DNA of 20,026 nt, taken from assembly GCA_946886475.1 (NCBI GenBank), contig CAMPIQ010000065.1, positions 1-20,026 of the forward strand. Reading direction: 5' to 3'. Position 1 is the stretch's first letter. Every line of letters starts with the position of its first letter. Shown piece after piece: positions 12,455 to 20,026 of the stretch. The notes under the pieces were generated by a model. The model did not search any database. It was not told the origin of the DNA and saw only the letters and a list, made by a program, of their open reading frames with translations. Position numbers and translations under genes: made by a program. This stretch comes from an uncultured Chitinophagales bacterium (GTDB lineage Bacteria; Bacteroidota; Bacteroidia; Chitinophagales; Chitinophagaceae).

Positions 12455-14350
12455 ATGCATATGAAAAGAAAGATCACTTTGTTTGTTTTCATTTTAATTT
12501 CCTTTCACGGATTTTCCCAAACCAATTCTTTGGACAGTGCCTGGGTTAGAGATAATTATTATAAAATGGAAAGGATGATACCCATGAGAGATGGTGCCAA
12601 ACTTTTTACGGCTATTTATATTCCAAAGGACACAACCCAAAGGCATCCCATATTAATGAAAAGGACCCCCTATTCGGCTGCTCCCTATGGTGAAAATAAT
12701 TTTCCTGAATCATTCTGGAACAGTTATTACAGATTATACATGCGTGAGAATTACATTATGGTGATTCAGGATGTGCGTGGCCGTTATATGAGTGAAGGTG
12801 ATTTTGTGGACATACGGCCCTTCGATCCCAATAAAAAAGGAAACCAGTTTGACGAAGCCAGCGATACCTACGATGCCATTCAATGGCTCATTGAAAATGT
12901 GCCATATAACAATGAACGTGTTGGCGTGTTTGGAATTTCTTATCCCGGTTTTTATGCAAGCATGGCTGGATTAAGTGGTCACCAGGCTTTGAAAGCAGTT
13001 AGTCCGCAGGCTCCGGTAACCGACTGGTTCATGGGTGATGACTTTCACCACAACGGAGCCTTTATGTTGATGGATGCATTTTCTTTTTATTCCGGTTTTG
13101 GCAAGCCACGTCCTGTTCCTACCACGCAGGGATCGCGGGGATACCAGATCCAGGGTTCAGATAATTATGACTTCTTTTTAAAAACAGGCAGCTTAAAAAA
13201 TTTCTCAAAGCTGTTCGGTGACAGCATTCAGTTTTGGAAGGACCTTTATGCACATCCAAATCTTGATGACTGGTGGAAGGCCAGGAATGTTAGGAATTTT
13301 GTAACGCATTACAAGCCTGCAACTTTAATAGTTGGAGGTTTGTTTGACGCCGAAGATGTATTTGGCGCCTGGAATTTATATAAAGCCATTGAAAGCAAAA
13401 GCAGAAATGATGTTAGGATCGTTATGGGACCATGGTTCCATGGACAATGGGGAGGAAGGGGTGATGGAAGTTCTTTGGGAAATATCCGTTTCGGAAGCAA
13501 AACATCTGAGTGGTACCAGAATAATATTGAAGTTCCCTTTTTCAATTACCATTTAAAAGGAAAAGGTGACATTAGAAAGATACCAGAGGCTTCTGTATTT
13601 TTTACAGGTGAAAATAATTGGAATACAACAGACCCATTCGCGCATACGGAGTCAGAAAATATGTACCTGCAGCCGGGTGGCGGGCTTAGCTGGACCCAGC
13701 CTTCATCATCAGGTGGCTTTACACAATATACCAGTGATCCCGCCAAACCTGTTCCTTACACAGAAGACATTCATTTAAGCAGAACCAGGGAATACATGAC
13801 AGATGATCAGCGGTTTGCTTCACGGCGACCGGATGTTATAGTTTTTGAAACGGAAGTATTGAAAGAAGATGTGACCTTGTCGGGACCACTTTACGCTAAC
13901 CTGTACACATCCATTTCAACAACGGATGCGGACTTTGTGGTGAAGCTGATTGATGTTTTTCCCAATGATTTCCGGTATGAAGATGCGGTTCTTCAACCCG
14001 GCCGGTCTGTTGGTGGTTCTTATCCTATGGCCGGTTACCAGATGCTGGTAAGGGGTGAGGTAATGAGAGGAAAATACAGGCATTCGTTTGAAACACCTCA
14101 GCCATTTACCCCGAATAAAATTGAAAAGGTAAATTTTTATCTCCCTGATATTGCGCATACATTTAAAAAAGGACACAAGGTCATGGTTCAGATTCAAAGT
14201 AGCTGGTTCCCGCTTGTTGACCGCAATCCGCAGCATTTTGTAAATATTTATGAGGCAACAGCCAACGATTTCCGTAAGGCAGACATCAGAATATATCATA
14301 ACCAGCAATATCCTTCCAGTATTATTCTTCCGGTATTGAAGAAGGATTAA
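12455..14350 (+). CDS. Exported S15 / CocE-NonD family hydrolase (X-Pro dipeptidyl-peptidase-like or alpha-amino-acid ester hydrolase)
   Basis: Alpha/beta-hydrolase of the CocE/NonD (peptidase S15) family, 631 aa from this ATG; a second ATG two codons later (MKRKITLF) may be the true start. A signal peptide (FVFILISFHGFSQ) sends it to the periplasm or outside. Catalytic triad by motif: Ser162 in GISYPG, Asp298 in GLFDAEDVFG, His329 in GPWFHG. QDVRGRYMSEG before the serine and the C-terminal jelly-roll region with LVRGEVMRGKYRHSF are typical. Sequence style is closest to alpha-amino-acid ester hydrolases and glutaryl-acylases, so peptides, N-acyl or ester substrates are possible. GH20 follows after 27 bases, so both are probably one transcript and act together on glycoprotein or peptide-glycan material. 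Confidence 0.92.
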   Translation: MHMKRKITLFVFILISFHGFSQTNSLDSAWVRDNYYKMERMIPMRDGAKLFTAIYIPKDTTQRHPILMKRTPYSAAPYGENNFPESFWNSYYRLYMRENYIMVIQDVRGRYMSEGDFVDIRPFDPNKKGNQFDEASDTYDAIQWLIENVPYNNERVGVFGISYPGFYASMAGLSGHQALKAVSPQAPVTDWFMGDDFHHNGAFMLMDAFSFYSGFGKPRPVPTTQGSRGYQIQGSDNYDFFLKTGSLKNFSKLFGDSIQFWKDLYAHPNLDDWWKARNVRNFVTHYKPATLIVGGLFDAEDVFGAWNLYKAIESKSRNDVRIVMGPWFHGQWGGRGDGSSLGNIRFGSKTSEWYQNNIEVPFFNYHLKGKGDIRKIPEASVFFTGENNWNTTDPFAHTESENMYLQPGGGLSWTQPSSSGGFTQYTSDPAKPVPYTEDIHLSRTREYMTDDQRFASRRPDVIVFETEVLKEDVTLSGPLYANLYTSISTTDADFVVKLIDVFPNDFRYEDAVLQPGRSVGGSYPMAGYQMLVRGEVMRGKYRHSFETPQPFTPNKIEKVNFYLPDIAHTFKKGHKVMVQIQSSWFPLVDRNPQHFVNIYEATANDFRKADIRIYHNQQYPSSIILPVLKKD

Positions 14351-14377
14351 TTTTTGATATCATAAATAAAACGATTC

Positions 14378-16717
14378 ATGAAAACTGTATTCATTTGTCT
14401 GGCTATATTGTTAACCCTGCAGGGATCTGCCCAGCAGTTAAATATTATTCCAAAACCATTAAGCATAAAAACCGGTAAAGGACATTTTGTAATATCAAAA
14501 AATACAGTGTTGGCTGCAAAGGATGATGCAGACAGGATAACTGCCGGGCTTTTCAATGATTACCTGCAGCAATTTTATGGTTTTAAACTGGATATAGACC
14601 GCCAGGAAAGCAAAAATTATATTCGTTTAACTACCCGTAAATTTATTAAAGCACCTGAGAAAGATGCTTACCATTTAACTGTAACCGCGGATGGTGTAAG
14701 CATTGAAGGCGATACTTATGCCGGAACTTTTAATGGGATTCAGACATTGATACAGTTATTGCCTGTTAACGTTAATAAGGCAACCACAGGTATTAATCTC
14801 AGCATCCCCCAATTGGTAATTGAAGATGAACCACGGTTCAAATACCGGAGCATGCACCTTGATGTTACACGTCATTTTTTCCCTGTTCCATATGTAAAAA
14901 AATATATTGACTACCTGGCACACCACAAGCTAAATTATTTTCACTGGCATCTTACAGATGATCAGGGATGGCGTATCGAGATCAAAAAATATCCTGAACT
15001 GCAATCTGTAGCAGCCTGGAGAAATGGAACCATCATTGGCCGCTATCCGGGAACAGGAAATGATAATACCCGGTATGGTGGATATTATACCCAGGAAGAA
15101 GTAAAAGAAGTAGTGGAATATGCAGCCGTCCGGCATATAACTGTTATTCCCGAAATTGAAATGCCAGGTCATGCATCTGCCGCCATTGCCGCCTATCCAT
15201 GGTTAAGTTGCTTTCCGGAAAAACCAACTAAAATACCTACACATCCTTCAGAACTAAGTCAGCAGCAACAGAAAGAAGGAAGCGTAAAACTGGTTCAGGA
15301 AACCTGGGGCGTTTTTGAAGACGTGTTTTGTGCAGGTAATGATTCCACTTTTATGTTTCTGCAAAATGTGCTTGATGAGGTGATCGCTTTATTCCCGTCT
15401 CAATATATTCATATTGGAGGTGATGAATGTCCAAAATCACATTGGAAGAATTGTCCGAAGTGCCAGGAAAGAATCAGGGAAAATGGGTTAAAAGATGAGC
15501 ACGAATTACAGAGCTATTTTATCCAGCGCATGGAAAAATATGTGAATAATAAAGGGAGGATCATCATTGGCTGGGATGAGATCCTGGAAGGCGGTCTCGC
15601 ACCAAATGCAGTGGTCATGAGCTGGCGCGGGGAACATGGCGGAATTGAAGCAGCCAGGCAAAAACATTATGTGATCATGACGCCACAGAAGCCTTTGTAT
15701 TTTGATCATACACAAACAAAGAATGAAGATTCTGTAGTGATTGGAGGATACAACCCTATTGAAAACGTATATGCTTACGATCCTGTTCCAAAAGAATTAA
15801 CCGCAGACCAGGAAAAATTCATTCTGGGCGCCCAGGCCAATCTGTGGACCGAATACATTAAATATCCCAGCAAAGTTGAATACCATGTTTTTCCCAGAAT
15901 GAGTGCGCTGAGTGAAGTGCTTTGGACCGCCAAAGCAAACAAGAGCTGGAATGATTTTGAAAAAAGACTTCCAGCCCAATTAAAAAGATATGAATTGTGG
16001 AAAGCTAATTACAGCAGGGCCTATTATGATGTTAAGGTGTCGATTGTACCGGCAAAGAATTTTTCAGGACTGAACATCATGGCAGAACCAAGGGATAAAA
16101 CCGGCATACTTCATTATGAAATATTTGATGTGCATCATCCCAAAAAATATGTATCCCCAATCAATGTTAATCAGTCCCGGACAATAGGTTTCAGTTATTT
16201 TCAAAATAAAATGCTGCTCAATCGGTTAAAGTTCAATTTGGATTTCAACAAAGCAACGGGCAAAAAGGTATCTGTAACCAAAATGCCAAATGAAAAATAT
16301 CCAGGACAGGGCGGGGCATTCAGTCTTGTAAATGGAATCTATTCCAATAAAGGTTTAAGTTATCCTGACTGGCTTGGATTTATTGGCGATGATATTGTAG
16401 CAACCATCGATCTTGGAAAATCAACCTACTTTGATTCTGTTCGCATACATACCCTGGATCAGAATGGAAGCTGGGTTTACCTCCCGGAATATGTGGAGGT
16501 ACTGGTGTCAAAAGACGGCAAAAATTTTCGTTCAGCTGGAAGGTCTTCAGAATTTAAAAGAGACACCCTCACCATGGGATGGATCAATGTTCCGGTACCC
16601 GCACAAAATTCCCGTTTTGTAAAGGTGATTGCAAAAAATTATGGACTCATCCCCGATGGCCAGCCCGGCGCAGGCACCAGGGCCTGGGTGTTTGCCGATG
16701 AGATACAGATAAAATAA
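14378..16717 (+). CDS. Exported GH20 beta-N-acetylhexosaminidase with C-terminal F5/8-type domain
   Basis: Removes terminal beta-GlcNAc/GalNAc by substrate-assisted catalysis. The 779-aa precursor has a signal peptide (VFICLAILLTLQGSAQ). It then has the N-terminal hexosaminidase domain (~20-150, IIPKPLSIKTGKGHF), and a TIM barrel beginning FKYRSMHLDVTRHFFP with FHWHLTDDQGWRIEIKKYP. HIGGDECPKSHW carries the catalytic pair Asp349-Glu350. MSWRGEHGGIEAA and AQANLWTEYI complete the active site. Residues ~653-779 form an F5/8 type C/CBM32-like domain (WLGFIGDDIVATIDLGKS). It starts 27 bases after the S15 gene, and the NagB-LmbE gene follows after 163 bases, linking release of GlcNAc to its catabolism. 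Substrate could be N-glycan antennae or chitin oligosaccharides. Confidence 0.96.
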   Translation: MKTVFICLAILLTLQGSAQQLNIIPKPLSIKTGKGHFVISKNTVLAAKDDADRITAGLFNDYLQQFYGFKLDIDRQESKNYIRLTTRKFIKAPEKDAYHLTVTADGVSIEGDTYAGTFNGIQTLIQLLPVNVNKATTGINLSIPQLVIEDEPRFKYRSMHLDVTRHFFPVPYVKKYIDYLAHHKLNYFHWHLTDDQGWRIEIKKYPELQSVAAWRNGTIIGRYPGTGNDNTRYGGYYTQEEVKEVVEYAAVRHITVIPEIEMPGHASAAIAAYPWLSCFPEKPTKIPTHPSELSQQQQKEGSVKLVQETWGVFEDVFCAGNDSTFMFLQNVLDEVIALFPSQYIHIGGDECPKSHWKNCPKCQERIRENGLKDEHELQSYFIQRMEKYVNNKGRIIIGWDEILEGGLAPNAVVMSWRGEHGGIEAARQKHYVIMTPQKPLYFDHTQTKNEDSVVIGGYNPIENVYAYDPVPKELTADQEKFILGAQANLWTEYIKYPSKVEYHVFPRMSALSEVLWTAKANKSWNDFEKRLPAQLKRYELWKANYSRAYYDVKVSIVPAKNFSGLNIMAEPRDKTGILHYEIFDVHHPKKYVSPINVNQSRTIGFSYFQNKMLLNRLKFNLDFNKATGKKVSVTKMPNEKYPGQGGAFSLVNGIYSNKGLSYPDWLGFIGDDIVATIDLGKSTYFDSVRIHTLDQNGSWVYLPEYVEVLVSKDGKNFRSAGRSSEFKRDTLTMGWINVPVPAQNSRFVKVIAKNYGLIPDGQPGAGTRAWVFADEIQIK

Positions 16718-16730
16718 GCTGTCCGGTATA

Positions 16731-16760
16731 TGTTGGAAATAAGGACAGACATTTCCAACA
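16731..16760. repeat. 10-bp perfect inverted repeat between GH20 and nagB
   Basis: TGTTGGAAAT (16731-16740) is the exact reverse complement of ATTTCCAACA (16751-16760), with a 10-base loop, 13 bases after the GH20 stop. No T-run follows, so it is not a classical terminator. It may stabilise the 3' end of the S15-GH20 mRNA, or be a protein-binding palindrome. Confidence 0.55.
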
Positions 16761-16790
16761 CATCAACTATTTATAACTCCGGCCCCCTGC

Positions 16791-16861
16791 TTACTTTGCG
16801 GTTATTTGCGTTTATTTGATTCCGTTTTGTGCGGTTTTTTGTCCTTCCCTCTTTATCTTAG
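16791..16861 (+). promoter_or_regulatory. Phased TTTG repeats upstream of the NagB-LmbE gene
   Basis: TTTG occurs at 16795, 16805 and 16815 with exact 10-base spacing (TTACTTTGCG, GTTATTTGCG, TTTATTTGAT), and again within TTTTG at 16825-16829. TATCTTAG at 16854-16861 resembles a -7 box and lies 19 bases before the ATG. Spacing to a -33 TTTG is not ideal, so the exact promoter is uncertain; the helically phased repeats could be an operator. Confidence 0.35.
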
Positions 16862-16880
16862 TGCTTCAGAATAAACATAC

Positions 16881-18809
16881 ATGCAAAACCAAACCACTGA
16901 TATTAATTTGATCGATGCTTTTGAACGGGTTCCGGTAAAAATTTTTCCTGATCTTAAAAAAGGATCATTATATGCAGCAGAGGAAGTAGCAAAACTGATC
17001 CGGGAAAAACAATCGAAAAAAGAGAACTGTGTACTCGGACTGGCTACAGGTTCAACACCCAAAACGCTTTATGCGGAATTGGTAAGGATGCATAAAGAGG
17101 AAAACCTGAGTTTCAAAAATGTGGTATGTTTTAACCTGGATGAATACTATCCGATAGATAACGACGCATGGCAAAGTTATAACAGCTATATGCACCGGTT
17201 GTTATTTGATCACATTGATATAGACAGGAAGAATATTCATATTCCCAATGGGGAACTTCCAAAAGAATCGGTAAAGAAACATTGTTCTGAATACGAAAAG
17301 ATGATAGAGGAAGCCGGGGGTATTGATCTGCAAATACTCGGTATTGGAAATAATGGACATATTGGTTTCAATGAACCCGGATCCAGCATTTATTCACGCA
17401 CAAGGCTGATCAACCTCGAGAATTCTACAAGGCTGGCCAATGCTTATGAATTTGCAAATATCTCCCAGGTACCAAGGCTTGCCATTACCATGGGCATCAG
17501 TGCCATCTTAAAAGCAAAGAAGATCATTCTTCTTGCCTGGGGACCCGGCAAAGCACCTGTTGTACAAAAGGCTGCAGAGGGAAATGTAACAGAACAGGTG
17601 CCGGCAAGTTTGCTTCAGCAACACCAGGATACCACATTTGTAGTGGATGAAGCAGCAGCAGCTGAACTAACCAGGTTTAAATCACCATGGCTTACAGGTG
17701 AGATCCAGTGGCATTCCAAAATGATCAAAAAAGCTGTGGTGAACATGGCTTTGAAGCTCAATAAACCAGTACTGTCCCTCACCAATAACGACTATAATGA
17801 ATTTGGCCTTGGAGATCTGATCGTAGAGGAAGGTGATGCATATGAGATCAACCTTCAGGTTTATTATTTATTGCGTGATTCCATTACCGGATGGCCAGGA
17901 GGCAAACCAGATGCGCACTTACCAACGCATCCGGAAAGATCGGAACCTTATCCTAAAAGAGTGATCATCTTCTCTCCTCATCCCGATGATGACATTATCA
18001 GCATGGGTGGCACCTTTCAAAGATTACACGACCAGGGTCATGAAGTGCATATTGCTTATCAGACATCAGGAAACATTGCTGTAACAGATGAATTTGTTAC
18101 CCGATTCCTTGATTTTGCTGTTGGATTTGAAGAGATAGCAGGAATCAACAATGGAAGTTCAGAAAAGATCTTTGAGGACGTAAGGCAGTACCTGAGTAAT
18201 AAGAAATCAAATCAGGTAGATACGGCACAGATCAGGGCTATCAAGGGCCTGATCAGGCGTTGTGAAGCCAAGGCTACCTGCCGTTATGTTGGGATCCCGG
18301 AACACAATGTACATTTTCAGAATCTTCCCTTTTACGAAACCGGTACCATTGAAAAAAAACCAATGGGTGAAGAGGATGTTAAGATCACAATGGAACTATT
18401 AAAACAAATAAGGCCACACCAGATATTTTGTGCAGGCGATCTTGCCGATCCGCATGGTACACATAAAGTTTGTCTTGATGTAGTAATGGAATCCATGAAA
18501 AGGATAAAGGCTGAAAAAGAAAGCTGGATAAATGATTGCTGGATGTGGTTATACAAAGGTGCCTGGCAGGAATGGAACATTGAAGAAATTGAGATGGCCG
18601 TTCCAATGAGTCCCGACCAGGTTCTGAAAAAACGATATGGAATTTTCATTCACCAGTCGCAGAAGGACATGGTGCCCTTTCAGGGTAGCGATTCCAGAGA
18701 GTTCTGGCAAAGAGCCGAAGAACGAAATGCCAACACCGCCGACCTTTATGCAAGATTGGGACTCACCCATTATGCGGCCATGGAAGCATTTGTTAAGTGC
18801 CGATATTAA
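16881..18809 (+). CDS. nagB: Glucosamine-6-phosphate deaminase fused to an LmbE/PIG-L-type deacetylase domain
   Basis: The N-terminal half is glucosamine-6-phosphate deaminase (GlcN-6-P to fructose-6-P plus ammonia). LGLATGSTPK, NLDEYYP with Asp87, and GIGNNGHIGFNEPG with His160 and Glu165 match the NagB active site; the residue before GH is Asn, as in Bacillus-type enzymes. The C-terminal half (~residue 355 on) is an LmbE/PIG-L de-N-acetylase: FSPHPDDDIISMGGT supplies zinc ligand His367 and the acidic residues, and DPHGTHK supplies His525 and His528. At 642 aa it is about twice a normal NagB; such fusions occur in Bacteroidetes. No signal peptide, so cytosolic. No NagA lies in the window, so the LmbE half may deacetylate GlcNAc-6-P or another N-acetyl sugar; that is inference. 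It lies 163 bases downstream of GH20. Confidence 0.93.
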   Translation: MQNQTTDINLIDAFERVPVKIFPDLKKGSLYAAEEVAKLIREKQSKKENCVLGLATGSTPKTLYAELVRMHKEENLSFKNVVCFNLDEYYPIDNDAWQSYNSYMHRLLFDHIDIDRKNIHIPNGELPKESVKKHCSEYEKMIEEAGGIDLQILGIGNNGHIGFNEPGSSIYSRTRLINLENSTRLANAYEFANISQVPRLAITMGISAILKAKKIILLAWGPGKAPVVQKAAEGNVTEQVPASLLQQHQDTTFVVDEAAAAELTRFKSPWLTGEIQWHSKMIKKAVVNMALKLNKPVLSLTNNDYNEFGLGDLIVEEGDAYEINLQVYYLLRDSITGWPGGKPDAHLPTHPERSEPYPKRVIIFSPHPDDDIISMGGTFQRLHDQGHEVHIAYQTSGNIAVTDEFVTRFLDFAVGFEEIAGINNGSSEKIFEDVRQYLSNKKSNQVDTAQIRAIKGLIRRCEAKATCRYVGIPEHNVHFQNLPFYETGTIEKKPMGEEDVKITMELLKQIRPHQIFCAGDLADPHGTHKVCLDVVMESMKRIKAEKESWINDCWMWLYKGAWQEWNIEEIEMAVPMSPDQVLKKRYGIFIHQSQKDMVPFQGSDSREFWQRAEERNANTADLYARLGLTHYAAMEAFVKCRY

Positions 18810-18834
18810 AAAATTGTGCAGAAAGAAAACAGTC

Positions 18835-18867
18835 TTTTGGCTCTAATCTACTTATCCCCTATTTTTG
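18835..18867 (+). promoter_or_regulatory. Bacteroidetes-type promoter for tRNA-Arg
   Basis: TTTTG at 18835-18839, 20 bases, then TATTTTTG at 18860-18867, a perfect TAnnTTTG. A start near 18873 would leave a 5' leader of about 50 bases before the mature tRNA at 18925. Confidence 0.65.
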
Positions 18868-18924
18868 CAACCCCGAATAAGGATTTAAAATGCAATGAGC
18901 ATCGATCCTTAATCGATATTCAAC

Positions 18925-18998
18925 GGCCCCGTAGCTCAACTGAATAGAGTAACTGACTACGGATCAGTAGGTTTCAGGTTTGAATCCTGACGGGGTCA
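18925..18998 (+). tRNA. trnR: tRNA-Arg (anticodon ACG)
   Basis: Complete 74-base cloverleaf without encoded CCA. The acceptor GGCCCCG pairs with CGGGGTC (one G-U), and the D stem GCTC pairs with GAGT. The anticodon stem ACTGA/TCAGT has loop CTACGGA (ACG at positions 34-36, read as inosine after editing, for CGU/CGC/CGA). The T stem is TCAGG/CCTGA, with discriminator A. Odd: the D loop has A instead of G at position 19 and the T loop reads TTTGAAT with T at position 56, replacing the near-universal G19-C56 tertiary pair by A19-U56. It has its own promoter and a hairpin terminator. Confidence 0.95.
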
Positions 18999-19015
18999 CT
19001 TAAGGCAAGAAAGAG

Positions 19016-19060
19016 AAAGAGAAAGAGAGCGGCAACCCTCAACACTCTTTCTCTTTTTCT
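19016..19060 (+). terminator. Probable terminator of the tRNA-Arg transcript
   Basis: Purine-rich arm AAAGAGAAAGAG (19016-19027) pairs perfectly over 12 bp with 19045-19056, loop of 17, followed by a T-rich tail. The left arm is part of an AGAAAG tandem run (about 19009-19029), so the pairing register can slip. It begins 18 bases after the tRNA end. Confidence 0.6.
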
Positions 19061-19188
19061 ATTTACTTCATTTCCTTCTTCCACTCCAGTTAATCTTTTT
19101 GTTATAGTTTGAAAGCATGAGCAATATCATGCCTGTCAAATTAATGGATGTTTATTTTCATGCATTATAAACAAAGAAAATATTTTTA

Positions 19189-20026
19189 GTGCCGAAAGAA
19201 TTATCTATTGCAGAAACCAATGAAATTCTCAATAATGCAAGAGAACTGGTGTTACAATTGCTGGTCTATTACCCGGATGGATTGGTAAGCGTAATTGATG
19301 GAAACTTCAATTTTGTATTAACAGGGGGAGAACTTCATAAACGCCTGGGCGTTGATCCAAAAAGTTTAATTGGGAATCCTGTGTATCCAAAATTTCCGGA
19401 AATGAACAGGAAATCTGTGATAGAAAAACTGGACAAGGTTTTTTCAGGTGACGTGATCGCCGATTTTACGCTCCCCGAAAAAATGAAGGGTGAGTGGTAT
19501 GTAATGGATGCCTATCCCATTAGGGAGAAGAACCACTCCATTGTTTATGCCGGTGTTATTATCCGTAATGTTACCCGTTTAAAACTGGCTGAAGAAGAAC
19601 TTAAAAAAGCATTGAAAAAGGAAAGAGAACTGGGTGAATTGAAATCGCGTTTTGTTACTATGGCCTCACATGAATTCCGCACCCCGTTGACCACCGTGCT
19701 TTCTTCTGCAAATCTCCTGAAAAAATATGCGGACGGAGATAACCGTAAAAATATGGAGAAGCATATTTCCAAAATTGTTTCCTCTGTTAACCTTATGAAT
19801 GACATCCTCAATGATTTTCTTTCCATTGGTAAAATTGAGGAAGGCAGGGTTGTTGCCCAACCGGTAAGGGTCAATATCAGGGAAATAACTTCAACTGCCA
19901 TACAGGAATTAAGCGGGATGCAAAAAGAAGGTCAACAGGTTTTGTATCAACATCAGGGAGAAGAATATACGGCACTGGATCCTGTTTTATTGAGACATAT
20001 CATCAATAATCTACTTTCCAATGCAA
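19189..20026 (+). CDS. PAS-domain sensor histidine kinase (3' partial)
   Basis: Two-component sensor kinase; 279 codons are in the window and the frame runs off the right edge. The only sensible start is GTG at 19189 (peptide MPKELSIAETNEIL), because an in-frame TAA lies at 19168-19170 and no ATG lies between. Residues ~20-125 look like a PAS sensor (LVYYPDGLVSVIDGNFNFV to IVYAGVIIRNVTRL). A short coiled linker (LAEEELKKALKKERELGELK) leads to the H box MASHEFRTPLTTVL with phospho-acceptor His161. The last visible residues HIINNLLSNA are the N box, so the rest of the ATPase domain is missing. No membrane segment is visible, so a cytosolic sensor is likely. Its response regulator would lie outside, or a receiver may be fused further on. 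Signal unknown. Confidence 0.92.
   Translation, partial: MPKELSIAETNEILNNARELVLQLLVYYPDGLVSVIDGNFNFVLTGGELHKRLGVDPKSLIGNPVYPKFPEMNRKSVIEKLDKVFSGDVIADFTLPEKMKGEWYVMDAYPIREKNHSIVYAGVIIRNVTRLKLAEEELKKALKKERELGELKSRFVTMASHEFRTPLTTVLSSANLLKKYADGDNRKNMEKHISKIVSSVNLMNDILNDFLSIGKIEEGRVVAQPVRVNIREITSTAIQELSGMQKEGQQVLYQHQGEEYTALDPVLLRHIINNLLSNA

Overview
The window looks like a chromosomal segment of a Bacteroidetes bacterium, most likely a Chitinophagaceae relative. This rests on protein style, low GC, the near absence of Shine-Dalgarno sequences before the main genes, and promoters of the Bacteroidetes type (TTTG, about 19-20 bases, TAnnTTTG), of which two very good examples are visible (before the class I aldolase and before the tRNA). 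I see no insertion sequence, prophage or CRISPR array.

Layout. (1) 1-950: 3' part of a cystathionine beta-synthase type enzyme with a C-terminal CBS pair, followed by a clear terminator. (2) 1037-1948: about 0.9 kb without a convincing long gene. It holds an ATCC-rich degenerate repeat tract and a compact, possibly three-way, inverted-repeat structure that buries a perfect AGGAGG and an ATG. (3) 1949-4972, plus strand: a cytosolic BtuF/TroA-like metal- or cofactor-binding protein overlapping a divergent kinase-fold protein, then class I fructose-bisphosphate aldolase with its own promoter and a terminator. (4) 10127 down to 5403, minus strand: an operon of Tat-exported glycosylasparaginase, CutC and a GH92 alpha-mannosidase; cutC and GH92 overlap by ATGA. 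(5) 10208-18809, plus strand: TerC-family membrane protein, NAD(P)H-dependent FMN reductase, a small helical protein, a 43-codon ORF directly abutting an exported S15-family hydrolase, a GH20 beta-hexosaminidase, and a NagB-LmbE fusion. (6) 18835-20026: tRNA-Arg(ACG) with promoter and terminator, then the first 279 codons of a PAS histidine kinase.

How the genes fit together. The two blocks from about 5.4 to 18.8 kb read as a glycoprotein (N-glycan) and amino-sugar salvage locus. GH92 would trim alpha-mannose, GH20 would remove terminal beta-GlcNAc, glycosylasparaginase would split the GlcNAc-Asn linkage, the S15 hydrolase would act on peptides or esters, and the NagB-LmbE fusion would turn amino-sugar phosphate into fructose-6-phosphate in the cytosol. 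No SusC/SusD uptake pair, sugar kinase, PNGase/ENGase or NagA lies in the window. The most interesting points are CutC inside a glycan operon, the deaminase-deacetylase fusion, the unrecognised kinase-fold gene coupled to a binding protein, several tiny ORFs (two with strong SD sequences), and an unusual tRNA-Arg whose near-universal G19-C56 pair is replaced by A19-U56.
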